A stretch of 7,522 nucleotides of DNA. It comes from Corallincola sp. (GTDB lineage: Bacteria; Pseudomonadota; Gammaproteobacteria; Enterobacterales; Neiellaceae). The stretch spans positions 1 through 7,522 of the forward strand of contig JAGOCY010000055.1 in NCBI GenBank assembly GCA_017998495.1. The letters are read 5' to 3'. Shown here piece by piece: positions 1-7,418 of this stretch. The translations under genes and the position numbers were made by a program. Under the pieces are notes generated by a model. That model saw only the letters and a program-made list of their open reading frames with translations, was not told where the DNA came from and searched no databases. Each line of letters opens with the position of its first letter. The first letter of the stretch is position 1.

Positions 1-1
1 C

Positions 2-2683
2 GAGTACCTCGGTTCGGCAGCGACCTACGTGGCTGAGAACAAGCACGCGGCTGCCATTATCGAGTACAAGAATGCGTTGCAGCAGAATCCGCGCAACGTT
101 GACAGCCGCTTGGCGCTGGCCGCGAGCTATCTGGCGGTGGGTGATGCTGCGGGTGCCGAGAAAGAGCTGCGGCGCGCGGCAGAACTGGGGGCCAGCAGCG
201 AGCAGGTATTGCCGTCGCTGGTTCGGGCGCTCAACCTGCAGCAACAGCATGAGGCGATCATCAAGGAGACTGCGCGGCTGGACAATCTGTCGCCGGCCAC
301 CCGGATTATCCTGCATATCGCCCGCGGTCAGGCCTTTGTCAGCCTGGATCGCGAGGCGGAAGCCCGTGCCGAGTTTGAGTTAGCCAACGAGCTGGACCCG
401 CAGGCGCCGCTGGCGCGGCTGGGTGATGCTTACGTCAAGGTGTTTAATGATCAGGCCGAGGAGGCGTTGGTTGCGCTCGAGCGGCTGCTCGCTGATGCCC
501 CGGCGCTGGAAGAAGCCTGGTTGCTCAAGGCCCGTCTGCAGCTGGCGCGGCGTGATGTCAGCGGTGCCATCGAGTCTTTCGCCACGTTGATCAAACAGGC
601 GCCACAGGTGCTTGGCTATCGCCTGCTCTATGCCGAGGCGTTGTTGCAGGGAGAACGTTATGACGAGGCGCGGACCGAGCTGGCCAGCCTGCGCAAGCAG
701 ATCCCCAAACACCCGGTGCCGCTTTACTACGAAGCGGTGATCGCCTTCCACGACAAAGATTGTGACAAGACACTGGAGCGCACCGGGGCGGTGCTGCAGC
801 AGCTGCCGCAACACGTCAACAGCCGCTTGCTCACCGGCTATTGCCACTATCTCAAGGACAATCCGACCCTGGCCTACGAGTACCTGCGTGGCAGTGCGGC
901 CCAGATGCCGCCTGAACACATGGCGCGCAAGGTGTTGGCATTAACCGAATTCAAACTGGGCTATCACGATCAGGCGGCACAAACGCTTAAGGAGTATCAG
1001 GGCTCCAGCGTTGAGGATGCCGAGCTGTTCTCCAACATTGGTGGCGCCCTGATCCGCGAAGGGCGGGCCGAGGATGCCCGGGCACTGCTGGAGCGGGCCG
1101 CAGCCCAGGGCGGTGGCGATGCCGTTACCCGGGCCCGGCTGGGGATGGCCAAGCTTGCGCTGGATGACGAATCGGGGCTGACCGACCTGCAGCAGGTGCT
1201 GGCCAGTGATCCCGATAACAAGGAAACCAAGGTGCTGCTCGGGCTCAACCTGTTGCAGCGGGGCAAGAATGCCGAAGCCAGAACCCTGGCTGACGAGTGG
1301 CTGAGTGCCGAGCCGCAGAATGTCGATGCGATCAATCTGTCCTCGCTGGTGGCCCGTGCCGAAGGTAACGACGAGCGCGCTCGGACCCTGCTGGCTCAGG
1401 CACTGACCATCGATCCGCACAATCGCAATAGCCACACCCAGTTGATGCAGATGGCGCTGCAGGCCAAGGATATCGTCAAGGGGCGTGAGCACATGCGTGC
1501 CGTGCTCGATCAGGGTGAGCTGGCGTTGCCGGTGGTTGAGCTGTGGTTTGGCGCTGAACAGGCCCTGGGTGACACCGCCAAGGTGGGCGAATACCTGGCG
1601 CAACGGGTGGCCGCCAAGCCAGATGATGGCAACGCCCGCTTGGCACTGGCCCGCTACCGTCTCTATCAGGGTCAAGCGGCCGACGTTGATGCCTTGCTGG
1701 CGCCGCTCAAGCCCGACAGTGCCCAGTATGCTGACGGCCAGTTGCTGCGCGCTCGCGCCTTGCTGGCCAGCGACAAGGCGGCCGAGGCTGAAAAGCTGCT
1801 GCGTGGCTGGCGTGAAGCCCAACCCAAGGATGCGCGCAGCTATCTGGCGTTGGCCGAGTTTTATCTGAGCCAGCGTCAGCTCGATAAAGCGGCCGCTGAA
1901 GCTCGTAGCGGCCTCAACGAGTATCCCAAGGGCAGTGCCCTGTTGATGATGATGGCGGGCATTGAGTTGCAGCGCGGTGATCTGGCGGCGGCGGCAGAGC
2001 AGATCGCGATCCTCGACCGCGAGCAGGTCGACAACCCCCAGGCCGACGAGTTACGGGCCCGACTGGCGTTCGCTCAAGGCAAGCCTGCGCAGGCCGTTGA
2101 GCTGGCCCGCAAGGCGGCAGAGCAGCAATTGACCCCGGCCCGGGCGGCGCTGCTTGGCCAAGCGCTGCTGGCTGCCGGTCGTAGCGATGAAGCCCGTGAC
2201 TATCTGGAGCAGCATCTGGTGACCGCCCCCAACAATGCTGCAGCGCGTAACGTGCTGGCAGATCTCTATCTGCAGGCGGAACCGGAAAAGGCGATCGCCA
2301 GTTATCGCGATGTGCTGCGGGTGCAGCCTGATAATGTGCTGGCGCTCAATAACCTGGCCTGGCTGCTGGGTGAGCGCGGTGAACTGCAGGAAGCGATCAC
2401 TATGGCGGAGCGAGCCAACAGCCTGCTGCAGGGCAATGCCATGGTGCAGGACACTCTCGGGGCTCTTTACCTTAAAAAGGGTGATGGCGCGCGGGCATTA
2501 CCCCTGCTTGATCAGGCTGCTGCCGCAGCCCCCAAAGATCCCACGATCCGTCTCCATCTGGCCCAGGCACTGGTCGCCACTGGCGACAAAGCGCGCGCCC
2601 GCCAGATCCTGACTGAGCTGCAAGGCGTAGCAGATTTTGGTCGCAAGTCAGAGATAGAAGCACTGCTGGAACAGAGCCGATGA
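2..2683 (+). CDS. prsT: PEP-CTERM system TPR-repeat protein, PrsT type (5' end missing)
   Basis: This is a long tetratricopeptide-repeat protein, open to the left edge of the window: 893 codons are visible before the stop. A GTG at 29 is in frame but is not the start, because the codons before it (EYLGSAATYV) already fit the first TPR. The protein is built almost wholly of TPR helices. The opening block, with AAIIEYKNALQQNP and then AEKELRRAAELG, resembles the start of PrsT (TIGR02917-type) proteins. So does the C-terminal block, with ALNNLAWLLGERG (about 2342-2380), QDTLGALYLKKG (about 2447-2482) and a final RLHLAQALVATGDKARA. PrsT proteins are usually around 900 residues or slightly more, so probably only some 30-40 residues are missing. 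These would hold the export signal, often a lipoprotein signal. Its role is inferred to be envelope scaffolding for EPS or PEP-CTERM protein handling; no enzyme activity is expected. The stop overlaps the next start as ATGA. Family assignment is firm, mechanism unknown. Confidence 0.88.
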   Translation, partial: EYLGSAATYVAENKHAAAIIEYKNALQQNPRNVDSRLALAASYLAVGDAAGAEKELRRAAELGASSEQVLPSLVRALNLQQQHEAIIKETARLDNLSPATRIILHIARGQAFVSLDREAEARAEFELANELDPQAPLARLGDAYVKVFNDQAEEALVALERLLADAPALEEAWLLKARLQLARRDVSGAIESFATLIKQAPQVLGYRLLYAEALLQGERYDEARTELASLRKQIPKHPVPLYYEAVIAFHDKDCDKTLERTGAVLQQLPQHVNSRLLTGYCHYLKDNPTLAYEYLRGSAAQMPPEHMARKVLALTEFKLGYHDQAAQTLKEYQGSSVEDAELFSNIGGALIREGRAEDARALLERAAAQGGGDAVTRARLGMAKLALDDESGLTDLQQVLASDPDNKETKVLLGLNLLQRGKNAEARTLADEWLSAEPQNVDAINLSSLVARAEGNDERARTLLAQALTIDPHNRNSHTQLMQMALQAKDIVKGREHMRAVLDQGELALPVVELWFGAEQALGDTAKVGEYLAQRVAAKPDDGNARLALARYRLYQGQAADVDALLAPLKPDSAQYADGQLLRARALLASDKAAEAEKLLRGWREAQPKDARSYLALAEFYLSQRQLDKAAAEARSGLNEYPKGSALLMMMAGIELQRGDLAAAAEQIAILDREQVDNPQADELRARLAFAQGKPAQAVELARKAAEQQLTPARAALLGQALLAAGRSDEARDYLEQHLVTAPNNAAARNVLADLYLQAEPEKAIASYRDVLRVQPDNVLALNNLAWLLGERGELQEAITMAERANSLLQGNAMVQDTLGALYLKKGDGARALPLLDQAAAAAPKDPTIRLHLAQALVATGDKARARQILTELQGVADFGRKSEIEALLEQSR

Positions 2684-3576
2684 GCATAACCCCACCCGGA
2701 TACATGACGGTTGATGTCGAAGAGTACTTTCAGGTGGCGGCCTTTGCCGGCACCCTCGACAAGGCGCAGTGGGACCAACTGCCGTCACGCCTCGACTGGT
2801 GCATGGAACGGGTACTGGCATGCTTTGATGAGGCTGGTATCAAGGCCACCTTTTTTGTGCTGGGCTGGATCGCTGAACGCCACCCGGCGGTGATCCGCAG
2901 ACTGGTGGCCGAAGGCCATGAGCTGGGTAGCCATGGTTATGGCCACGACAAGCTCGAGCAGCTGACCCGGGCCAGTTTTGTCGAGGATATCCGCAAGGCC
3001 AAAGCCGTGTTGGAGCAGGTATCGGGGGTGGAGGTCAAAGGCTATCGGGCCCCTTGTTTCTCCATTACCCCAGACAACGACTGGGCCCATGACGAGATCC
3101 TGGCCGCTGGTCACAGCTACAGCTCCAGTGTTTTTCCCATCCGTCACGACCTGTATGGCGCGCCACTGGCACCGCGAACCCCATTCCAGCTGGCCAATGG
3201 CTTGGTCGAGATCCCGGCGACTACAGCGCGTCACTTCGGTCGTAACTGGCCGGCGGCCGGCGGCGGCTTTTTCCGCCTGCTGCCCTTTGCCCTGTTTCAC
3301 CAGCTGTGGCGCAGTGCCCGCAGCCAGGGGGTGCCGAGTATCTTCTATTTCCACCCATGGGAGGTGGACCCGCAGCAGCCGCGAGTCGAAGGGGCGCCGC
3401 TGCGCTCGCGCTTCCGTCACTACCTCAACCTTGACCGAACCGAGCCGCGTCTGCGCCAGCTGCTGGCTGCTTATCAGTGGCAGCGACTGGATCGCCTAGC
3501 TGCGGCCGGGCCTTGGCCTCAGGTCAACTCCTGGCCTGAGGTTGCCCAGGGATTGACCGGTTGCGGCTGTCGCTGA
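2680..3576 (+). CDS. XrtA/PEP-CTERM-associated polysaccharide deacetylase
   Basis: A 298-residue NodB-type (carbohydrate esterase 4-like) deacetylase, predicted to remove N-acetyl groups from an exopolysaccharide or its precursor. Visible motifs in order: MTVDVEEYFQV (residues 9-19; D12 and E14 stand where the first NodB motif lies), TFFVLGW, EGHELGSHGYGHDKL with the metal-binding pair H85 and H89, GYRAPCFSI with R123, and FYFHPWEVDP with H225. It ends with HYLNLDRTEPRL, typical of the C-terminal extension (DUF3473) of exosortase-associated deacetylases. No signal peptide or membrane segment is seen, so it is likely cytoplasmic. The start at 2680 is preferred over M9 because family members carry a few residues before the TVDVE motif and because it makes an ATGA overlap with the upstream TPR gene. 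The Shine-Dalgarno is poor (GGA at 2668-2670), so translation is probably coupled to prsT. Two inverted repeats lie at its 3' end. The exact substrate cannot be told. Confidence 0.9.
   Translation: MSITPPGYMTVDVEEYFQVAAFAGTLDKAQWDQLPSRLDWCMERVLACFDEAGIKATFFVLGWIAERHPAVIRRLVAEGHELGSHGYGHDKLEQLTRASFVEDIRKAKAVLEQVSGVEVKGYRAPCFSITPDNDWAHDEILAAGHSYSSSVFPIRHDLYGAPLAPRTPFQLANGLVEIPATTARHFGRNWPAAGGGFFRLLPFALFHQLWRSARSQGVPSIFYFHPWEVDPQQPRVEGAPLRSRFRHYLNLDRTEPRLRQLLAAYQWQRLDRLAAAGPWPQVNSWPEVAQGLTGCGCR
3517..3541. repeat. Inverted repeat in the 3' end of the deacetylase gene
   Basis: CCTCAGG (3517-3523) and its exact reverse complement CCTGAGG (3535-3541) are separated by 11 bases. In RNA the stem could lengthen by three G-U pairs at the base. 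It lies inside the coding region and has no T-run after it, so it is not a standard intrinsic terminator. It may be an mRNA structure or chance. Confidence 0.4.
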
Positions 3577-3582
3577 CGGTCA
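3554..3582 (+). repeat. Inverted repeat spanning the deacetylase stop codon
   Basis: TGACCG (3554-3559) pairs with CGGTCA (3577-3582) around a 17-base loop containing the TGA stop at 3574-3576. There is no following T tract, so I do not call it an intrinsic terminator. Together with the repeat at 3517-3541 it marks the boundary between the upstream and downstream gene groups. Confidence 0.3.
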
Positions 3583-3602
3583 TCGTGTTGGCATGAAGCG
3601 GT

Positions 3603-3611
3603 TGGTATGAT
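3603..3611 (+). promoter_or_regulatory. Candidate extended -10 promoter for the exosortase operon
   Basis: TGGTATGAT matches the extended -10 form TGnTATAAT with one change in the hexamer. It lies in the only intergenic gap of the window, 53 bases before the exosortase start. No good -35 box is present at 16-18 bases upstream (about 2 of 6 matches), which extended -10 promoters can tolerate. Transcription would start near 3617-3619. A nearby TTGGCA (3588-3593) is only 12 bases from the hexamer, too close to be its -35. This is a prediction by motif only. Confidence 0.38.
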
Positions 3612-3617
3612 GCGCAC

Positions 3618-3633
3618 CGCGACCATGGGCGCG
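3618..3633. promoter_or_regulatory. Near-perfect 16-bp palindrome at the predicted transcription start
   Basis: This 16-base stretch, CGCGACCATGGGCGCG, equals its own reverse complement except at one symmetric pair (positions 5 and 12). It begins about 7 bases after the candidate -10 hexamer, where a repressor operator could lie. The lack of a loop argues against an RNA hairpin. In GC-rich DNA such a dyad can arise by chance, so an operator role is only a suggestion. Confidence 0.28.
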
Positions 3634-3653
3634 GGGGCAACAGGGTGACGAGC

Positions 3654-3659
3654 AGGGGG
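3654..3659 (+). promoter_or_regulatory. Shine-Dalgarno of the exosortase gene
   Basis: AGGGGG ends 5 bases before the ATG at 3665, favouring that start over the in-frame ATG at 3671 (11 bases away). The out-of-frame ATG at 3661 is not used. An in-frame stop at 3608 with no good start between it and 3665 also fixes the start region. Confidence 0.6.
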
Positions 3660-3664
3660 CATGG

Positions 3665-5158
3665 ATGGTGATGCAGCAGGAGCCGCAGAGCGGCGGTTGG
3701 TGGCAGCAGTGGCGTGCTACCCTGGCCGTGGTGCTGGTGGGCGTGATGGTGTGTGCCGTGCTCTGGCCAACCACCCTCAGCCTCTATGCCCGCTGGATCC
3801 GCATGGACGAAGCCTATAGCCACGGCTTTCTGTTGTTACTGGCGGTGCTGGTGTTGATAGCCCAGCAGCCGTGGCCCGATCGCCCCAGCGGCCGGCGCTG
3901 GCCCTGGCTGCTGGCGATGCTGCCGCTGGCATTGCTGTGGTGGGTGGGCCATCTGGCCGACATCATCCTGTTTGAACAGTTATGCCTGCCGTTGCTGTGG
4001 CTGTTTGGCCTTGGCGCCATCTGGTCGACCACGGTGGTGCGCGCCTTTGCCTTTCCCATCCTGTTCCTCTATTTCGCCATCCCCATCTGGGATCACTTGG
4101 TGCCGCTACTGGTCGATGCAGCGGTGCATGTCGTCTCGTTTCTGGTGGCGCGCACCGATATTCCGGTGATGATGCAGGGCAACCAGATCGAGATCCCCAG
4201 CGGCGTCATTACCGTTGCTGATGGCTGCTCCGGCGAGCGCTATCTGGTGGTTGGGCTCGCCTTCGGGACGCTGGCGGGCCGTCTCTATTTCAGCCGCACC
4301 AGCTGGCGGGCGCTGATCATTGTGCTGGCGCTGGTGCTGGGGCTGATCACCAACTGGCTGCGCATCTATCTGCTGGTGCTGATCGGTTACGCCACCGAGA
4401 TGAGAAGCAGCCTGATGCACGATCACGAGCTGTTCGGTTTTGTCCTGTTTGCCATCATCTTCGCCTTTCTGGTGTGGCTGATCCGCGCCCGTAGCGACCA
4501 GCCGGCACCAGTGGTGGCCAACCCGCCGCCGTCGCGGCTGCAGCCTAGCTGGCTGGGTGCCGCTGGCTGGGCATTGCTGCTGGTGCTGCCGCATGCCAGT
4601 GCCAGCCTGTTAACCAGCGGCCCAGTGGTCACACCACCACCCCTGCCCCAGGTGGCGGCTGCCGGTGTGGACTGGCCGCTGAGCCAGCCGCTATTCCGCC
4701 ATCGCAACGAGGCCCGGCTGGAGCAGAGCTGGCGGTTGAGCGCAGAGCCCGGCGTATGGCTGCATCTGACCCATACCGGTTTCGGCGAGGCGCGCGATCT
4801 CTTCCCTTACAGCACCTTGCTGCTGCGTGATGATTGGGTGATTGTCAGCCAGCGGTTGATTCGCGATGGCGCTGGTTATCAAGGGCGTGAACTGCAGCTG
4901 CGTGCCCGCTACGGCGGAGAACGCTACCTGGTGCGCTACTTTCTGGCGGTGGGCGATATGGTGACCACCAACCCCTATCTGGCCAAACTGGCCGAGATCC
5001 CGGCGCGACTCAGCGGTGCGCCCGTCGGTACCCGTTTGACCCTGATTGCCCATTGTCCGCTGCAGGACTGCAGTGCGGTGACGGTGCAGCTGGAGCAGAT
5101 GGCCGCCACCGACCCCCGTTTGACCCTGTCCACCTATCTTGATGGTGATCAGCCATGA
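3665..5158 (+). CDS. xrtA: Exosortase fused to EpsI domain (XrtA-like)
   Basis: A 497-residue inner-membrane transpeptidase-like enzyme that, by family, cleaves C-terminal PEP-CTERM sorting signals from exported proteins. Residues 1 to about 275 are the EpsH/exosortase domain with roughly eight hydrophobic segments. It shows the early motif DEAYSHG (48-54), FAIPIWDHL, then IEIPSGVITVADGCSGERYL with catalytic Cys188. TNWLRIY carries Arg233, and MHDHELFG carries His254, matching the Cys-Arg-His set of exosortases. After a proline-rich linker (about 276-293) comes another membrane segment (about 296-313) and a periplasmic EpsI-like (DUF3485) domain to the end. That domain includes TGFGEARDLFPY, GYQGRELQL and TTNPYLAKL. 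Exosortase and EpsI occur as separate or fused proteins, so the fusion is not new in itself. The residue after CSG is Glu where Leu/Ile/Val is more usual, so the subfamily is uncertain and the symbol tentative. The stop overlaps the next start (ATGA). Confidence 0.9.
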   Translation: MVMQQEPQSGGWWQQWRATLAVVLVGVMVCAVLWPTTLSLYARWIRMDEAYSHGFLLLLAVLVLIAQQPWPDRPSGRRWPWLLAMLPLALLWWVGHLADIILFEQLCLPLLWLFGLGAIWSTTVVRAFAFPILFLYFAIPIWDHLVPLLVDAAVHVVSFLVARTDIPVMMQGNQIEIPSGVITVADGCSGERYLVVGLAFGTLAGRLYFSRTSWRALIIVLALVLGLITNWLRIYLLVLIGYATEMRSSLMHDHELFGFVLFAIIFAFLVWLIRARSDQPAPVVANPPPSRLQPSWLGAAGWALLLVLPHASASLLTSGPVVTPPPLPQVAAAGVDWPLSQPLFRHRNEARLEQSWRLSAEPGVWLHLTHTGFGEARDLFPYSTLLLRDDWVIVSQRLIRDGAGYQGRELQLRARYGGERYLVRYFLAVGDMVTTNPYLAKLAEIPARLSGAPVGTRLTLIAHCPLQDCSAVTVQLEQMAATDPRLTLSTYLDGDQP

Positions 5159-6297
5159 TCCTGCTGTTCTGGTTCTTTGCCCTGCTGGTGCTTTACATCT
5201 ATATCGGCTATCCGCTGCTGGCTCGCCAGCTGGCCCGGCGTCGGCCTAAAGCTGTCGCTGTGGGCGAGCAGCTGCCGGCCGTCACCATCCTCACGGCGGC
5301 GTTCAACGAGGCCCGCGATATTGAGCAGACCATCCGTAACAAGTTTGCGCTCGATTATCCCCATGAGCGGCTGGAGATGATTGTGATCTCCGATGAGTCG
5401 GATGATGGCACGGACCAGATTGTTGAGCGGCTGGCGGCGGAATCCCCGTTTCCCCTGCGCCTGATCCGCCAGAGTCCACGCCAGGGCAAGACGGCGGCTC
5501 TCAATCTGGCGGTGCCCAGCGCCACTGGCGAGATCCTGGTGTTTGCCGATGCCAACTCGCTGTACGCCGCCGATGCGCTGCGCCAGCTGGTGCGCAACTT
5601 TGCCGATCCGGCGGTCGGTTATGTCACCGGCCAGATGCTCTACACCAACCCCGACGGCTCGTTGATCGGCGATGGCTGCAGTGGCTACATGCGCTTTGAG
5701 AATCAGCTGCGCAGCTGGGAGAGTGCCTTCGGTTCAATCGTCGGCGTCGACGGCGGCATCGACGCCATGCGTCGGGCCATTTACCGGCCGATGCGTGCCG
5801 ACCAGCTGCCTGATTTTGTCCAGCCATTGCAGGTGGTGGCCCAGGGCTACCGGGTGGTTTATGAGCCGCAGGCGGTCTTGCAGGAGCATGCACTGGCGGA
5901 TGCCGGGCGTGAATACCGGATGCGGGTGCGGGTGGCGCTGCGCGCACTGTGGGCGATGTGGGATATGCGCGAGCTGTTCAACCCGCTACGCCATGGCCTG
6001 TTCGCTTGGCAACTGCTGTCACACAAGCTGCTGCGTTACCTGGCCTTTGTGCCCCTGCTTGGGGTGCTGCTGGTTAACATCAGCCTGCTTGCCCTGCCGT
6101 TCTACAAGCTGACCATGGCAGCCCAGATCCTGTTCTACGTGGCGGCCTATCTGGGTTGGCGCCGTGGCAGTGCGGCGGCCTCGGCGATCTTGACCGTGCC
6201 TTATTACTTCACCCTGATCAACTGGGCCTGTGCCGAGGCCACCTGGCTGTTTGTGCAGGGCAAGAAGATCGCTTTGTGGAAGCCACGGGAAGGTTGA
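5155..6297 (+). CDS. Membrane-anchored family 2 glycosyltransferase
   Basis: A 380-residue GT2-type sugar transferase, likely adding a sugar to a lipid-linked EPS intermediate on the cytoplasmic face of the inner membrane. It opens with one membrane segment (residues 2-22), followed by basic residues. The GT-A fold follows: VTILTAAFNEA, VISDESDDGTDQIV (D80, D83, D84), GKTAALN, and FADANS with D132 and N134 as the DxD-like metal site. GVDGGIDAMRRAIY and LPDFVQPLQVVAQGYRVVYEP come next, with D220 as the probable catalytic base. The C-terminal third has three hydrophobic segments. There is no QxxRW motif, so a processive cellulose-synthase-like role is not supported. The start at 5155 has GGTGA at 5144-5148 and overlaps the exosortase stop (ATGA). 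Acceptor and donor sugars cannot be told from sequence. Confidence 0.9.
   Translation: MILLFWFFALLVLYIYIGYPLLARQLARRRPKAVAVGEQLPAVTILTAAFNEARDIEQTIRNKFALDYPHERLEMIVISDESDDGTDQIVERLAAESPFPLRLIRQSPRQGKTAALNLAVPSATGEILVFADANSLYAADALRQLVRNFADPAVGYVTGQMLYTNPDGSLIGDGCSGYMRFENQLRSWESAFGSIVGVDGGIDAMRRAIYRPMRADQLPDFVQPLQVVAQGYRVVYEPQAVLQEHALADAGREYRMRVRVALRALWAMWDMRELFNPLRHGLFAWQLLSHKLLRYLAFVPLLGVLLVNISLLALPFYKLTMAAQILFYVAAYLGWRRGSAAASAILTVPYYFTLINWACAEATWLFVQGKKIALWKPREG
6287..6293 (+). promoter_or_regulatory. Shine-Dalgarno that sets the GT4 start
   Basis: GGGAAGG lies just before the ATG at 6297. The frame is open back to 6156, but that stretch reads unlike protein and lies inside the upstream gene, whereas MRVIHLIDSSGYYGAE from 6297 is the normal beginning of a GT-B glycosyltransferase. 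Confidence 0.65.
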
Positions 6298-7418
6298 TGC
6301 GGGTCATTCACCTGATTGACAGTAGCGGCTACTACGGCGCCGAGCGGGTGCTGCTGCAGCTACTGGCCGCCCAGCGCGCGGCCGGCGTTGATGCCCTGTT
6401 GATCAGTCATGGCAGTGCTGGCTGTGGGCCTAAGGCCATCGAGCGCGAGGCCGAAGCCCGCCAATTGCCGCTGCAGATCTGGCGAGGCCACTTTGTCCGT
6501 CGTTTGCGTCAGCTGCTGGCGGCGAGCGACGAGCAGACGGTGCTGCACAGCCATGGCTACAAGTTCAATGTGCCTCTGGCGCTGTTACCCCGCCGCTGCA
6601 CGGTGGTGGCCACGGTTCATGGCTTCACCGAACTGCGGCTGAGCCGCAAGATGGGCATTTACGCCCTGCTGGATCGTTGGGCCTTGCGCCGCCTCGATGG
6701 CGCGGCCTTTGTGGCCGCCAAAGTTGCCGCCGATGCGCAGATCCATGTTGATGGCCAGTGTTACCAGCAGATCGCCAATGGCATTGATGCGGCGTTGCCG
6801 GAGCTGCAGCCGTTGCCGGCGTCACTGGCGGCAGCCATCGCGGGCAAGCAGGTGGTGTTGTCGCTCGGACGATTGAGCCCCGAAAAAGGGCTGGATCTGC
6901 TGCTGCGCGCTTTTGCCCGTCTCTGCCCCGAGTTGCCGCAGGCGTTGCTGGTGATCGCCGGGGAGGGCGGCTTGCACCAATCCCTGGCGGCCCTAGCTGC
7001 CGAACTCGGCATCAGTGCCCGGGTTCACTTTGCCGGTTATGTCGCTGCGGCTGATAGTTTGCTGGCTGCCGCTCAACTGCTGGCCCAGCCCTCATGGACT
7101 GAGGGGATGCCGATGACCGTGCTTGAAGCGATGCGGCGCGGCACACCAGTGGTAGCCACCGCGGTGGGGGCCATGCCAGAGCTGCTGGGCCCGCAACAGG
7201 GCGAGGGCGCTGCTGGCGTGCTGATCGCCGTGGGTGACGAGCAGGCGCTGGCTGCGGCGATTCGCCGGTTGCTGCAGTCACCGGCAGAGGCCTTGGCGTT
7301 GGGTCAGCAGGCGCAGCAGCGTTTTGTCCGCCACTACAGCAGCGCGGCCATGGCGCAGCGTTATCTGGCCTTTTATCATCAGTGCCGCAGTCGTGGTCGC
7401 AAGGTGTCATCGACATGA
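6297..7418 (+). CDS. GT4-type glycosyltransferase (GT-B fold)
   Basis: A 373-residue cytoplasmic retaining-type glycosyltransferase of the large GT4 (group 1) family, probably adding a sugar to the EPS repeat unit. The N-terminal Rossmann domain starts MRVIHLIDSSGYYGAERVLL, with the glycine-rich loop that binds the acceptor side. It continues with LHSHGYKFN (H84, H86) and TVHGF (H108). The C-terminal, nucleotide-sugar-binding domain begins near LSLGRLSPEKGLDLL (G191, R192, K197), followed by LLVIAGEGG and VHFAGYV. The EX7E signature is SWTEGMPMTVLEAM, with Glu269 and Glu277, then GTPVVATAVGAMPELL. No signal peptide or membrane segment is seen. Its ATG shares one base with the upstream stop (TGATG) and its stop overlaps the next start (ATGA), so it is part of the same operon. 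The sugar specificity is not predictable here. Confidence 0.9.
   Translation: MRVIHLIDSSGYYGAERVLLQLLAAQRAAGVDALLISHGSAGCGPKAIEREAEARQLPLQIWRGHFVRRLRQLLAASDEQTVLHSHGYKFNVPLALLPRRCTVVATVHGFTELRLSRKMGIYALLDRWALRRLDGAAFVAAKVAADAQIHVDGQCYQQIANGIDAALPELQPLPASLAAAIAGKQVVLSLGRLSPEKGLDLLLRAFARLCPELPQALLVIAGEGGLHQSLAALAAELGISARVHFAGYVAAADSLLAAAQLLAQPSWTEGMPMTVLEAMRRGTPVVATAVGAMPELLGPQQGEGAAGVLIAVGDEQALAAAIRRLLQSPAEALALGQQAQQRFVRHYSSAAMAQRYLAFYHQCRSRGRKVSST

Noticed and set aside
29..31. GTG as the start of the TPR gene
   Set aside because: The frame is open to the left edge and the codons before it already encode part of the first TPR, so the gene begins outside the window.
941..1822. A long open frame on the minus strand (293 codons) opposite the TPR gene, and others such as 2785-3420
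   Set aside because: They are antisense shadows in GC-rich coding DNA, with no recognisable domain and a strong real gene on the other strand.
3517..3582. Intrinsic terminator after the deacetylase gene
   Set aside because: The inverted repeats are short or have long loops and no T-run follows them.
3589..3606. Sigma-54-like promoter: TGGCATG followed by TTGGT in the gap before the exosortase gene
   Set aside because: The first half fits TGGCAYR, but the spacer is 6 bases instead of 4 and the second half lacks the GC. Tempting because PEP-CTERM/EPS genes are often sigma-54 controlled, but the spacing is wrong.
3733..3740. GCTGGTGG, identical to the E. coli Chi site (also at 1345-1352)
   Set aside because: CTG- and GTG-rich coding sequence produces this octamer easily, and two copies in the window are not evidence of function.
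6156..6296. Upstream extension of the GT4 gene
   Set aside because: It overlaps the GT2 gene in another frame and does not look like glycosyltransferase; the ATG at 6297 has a strong Shine-Dalgarno and the family's usual N-terminus.
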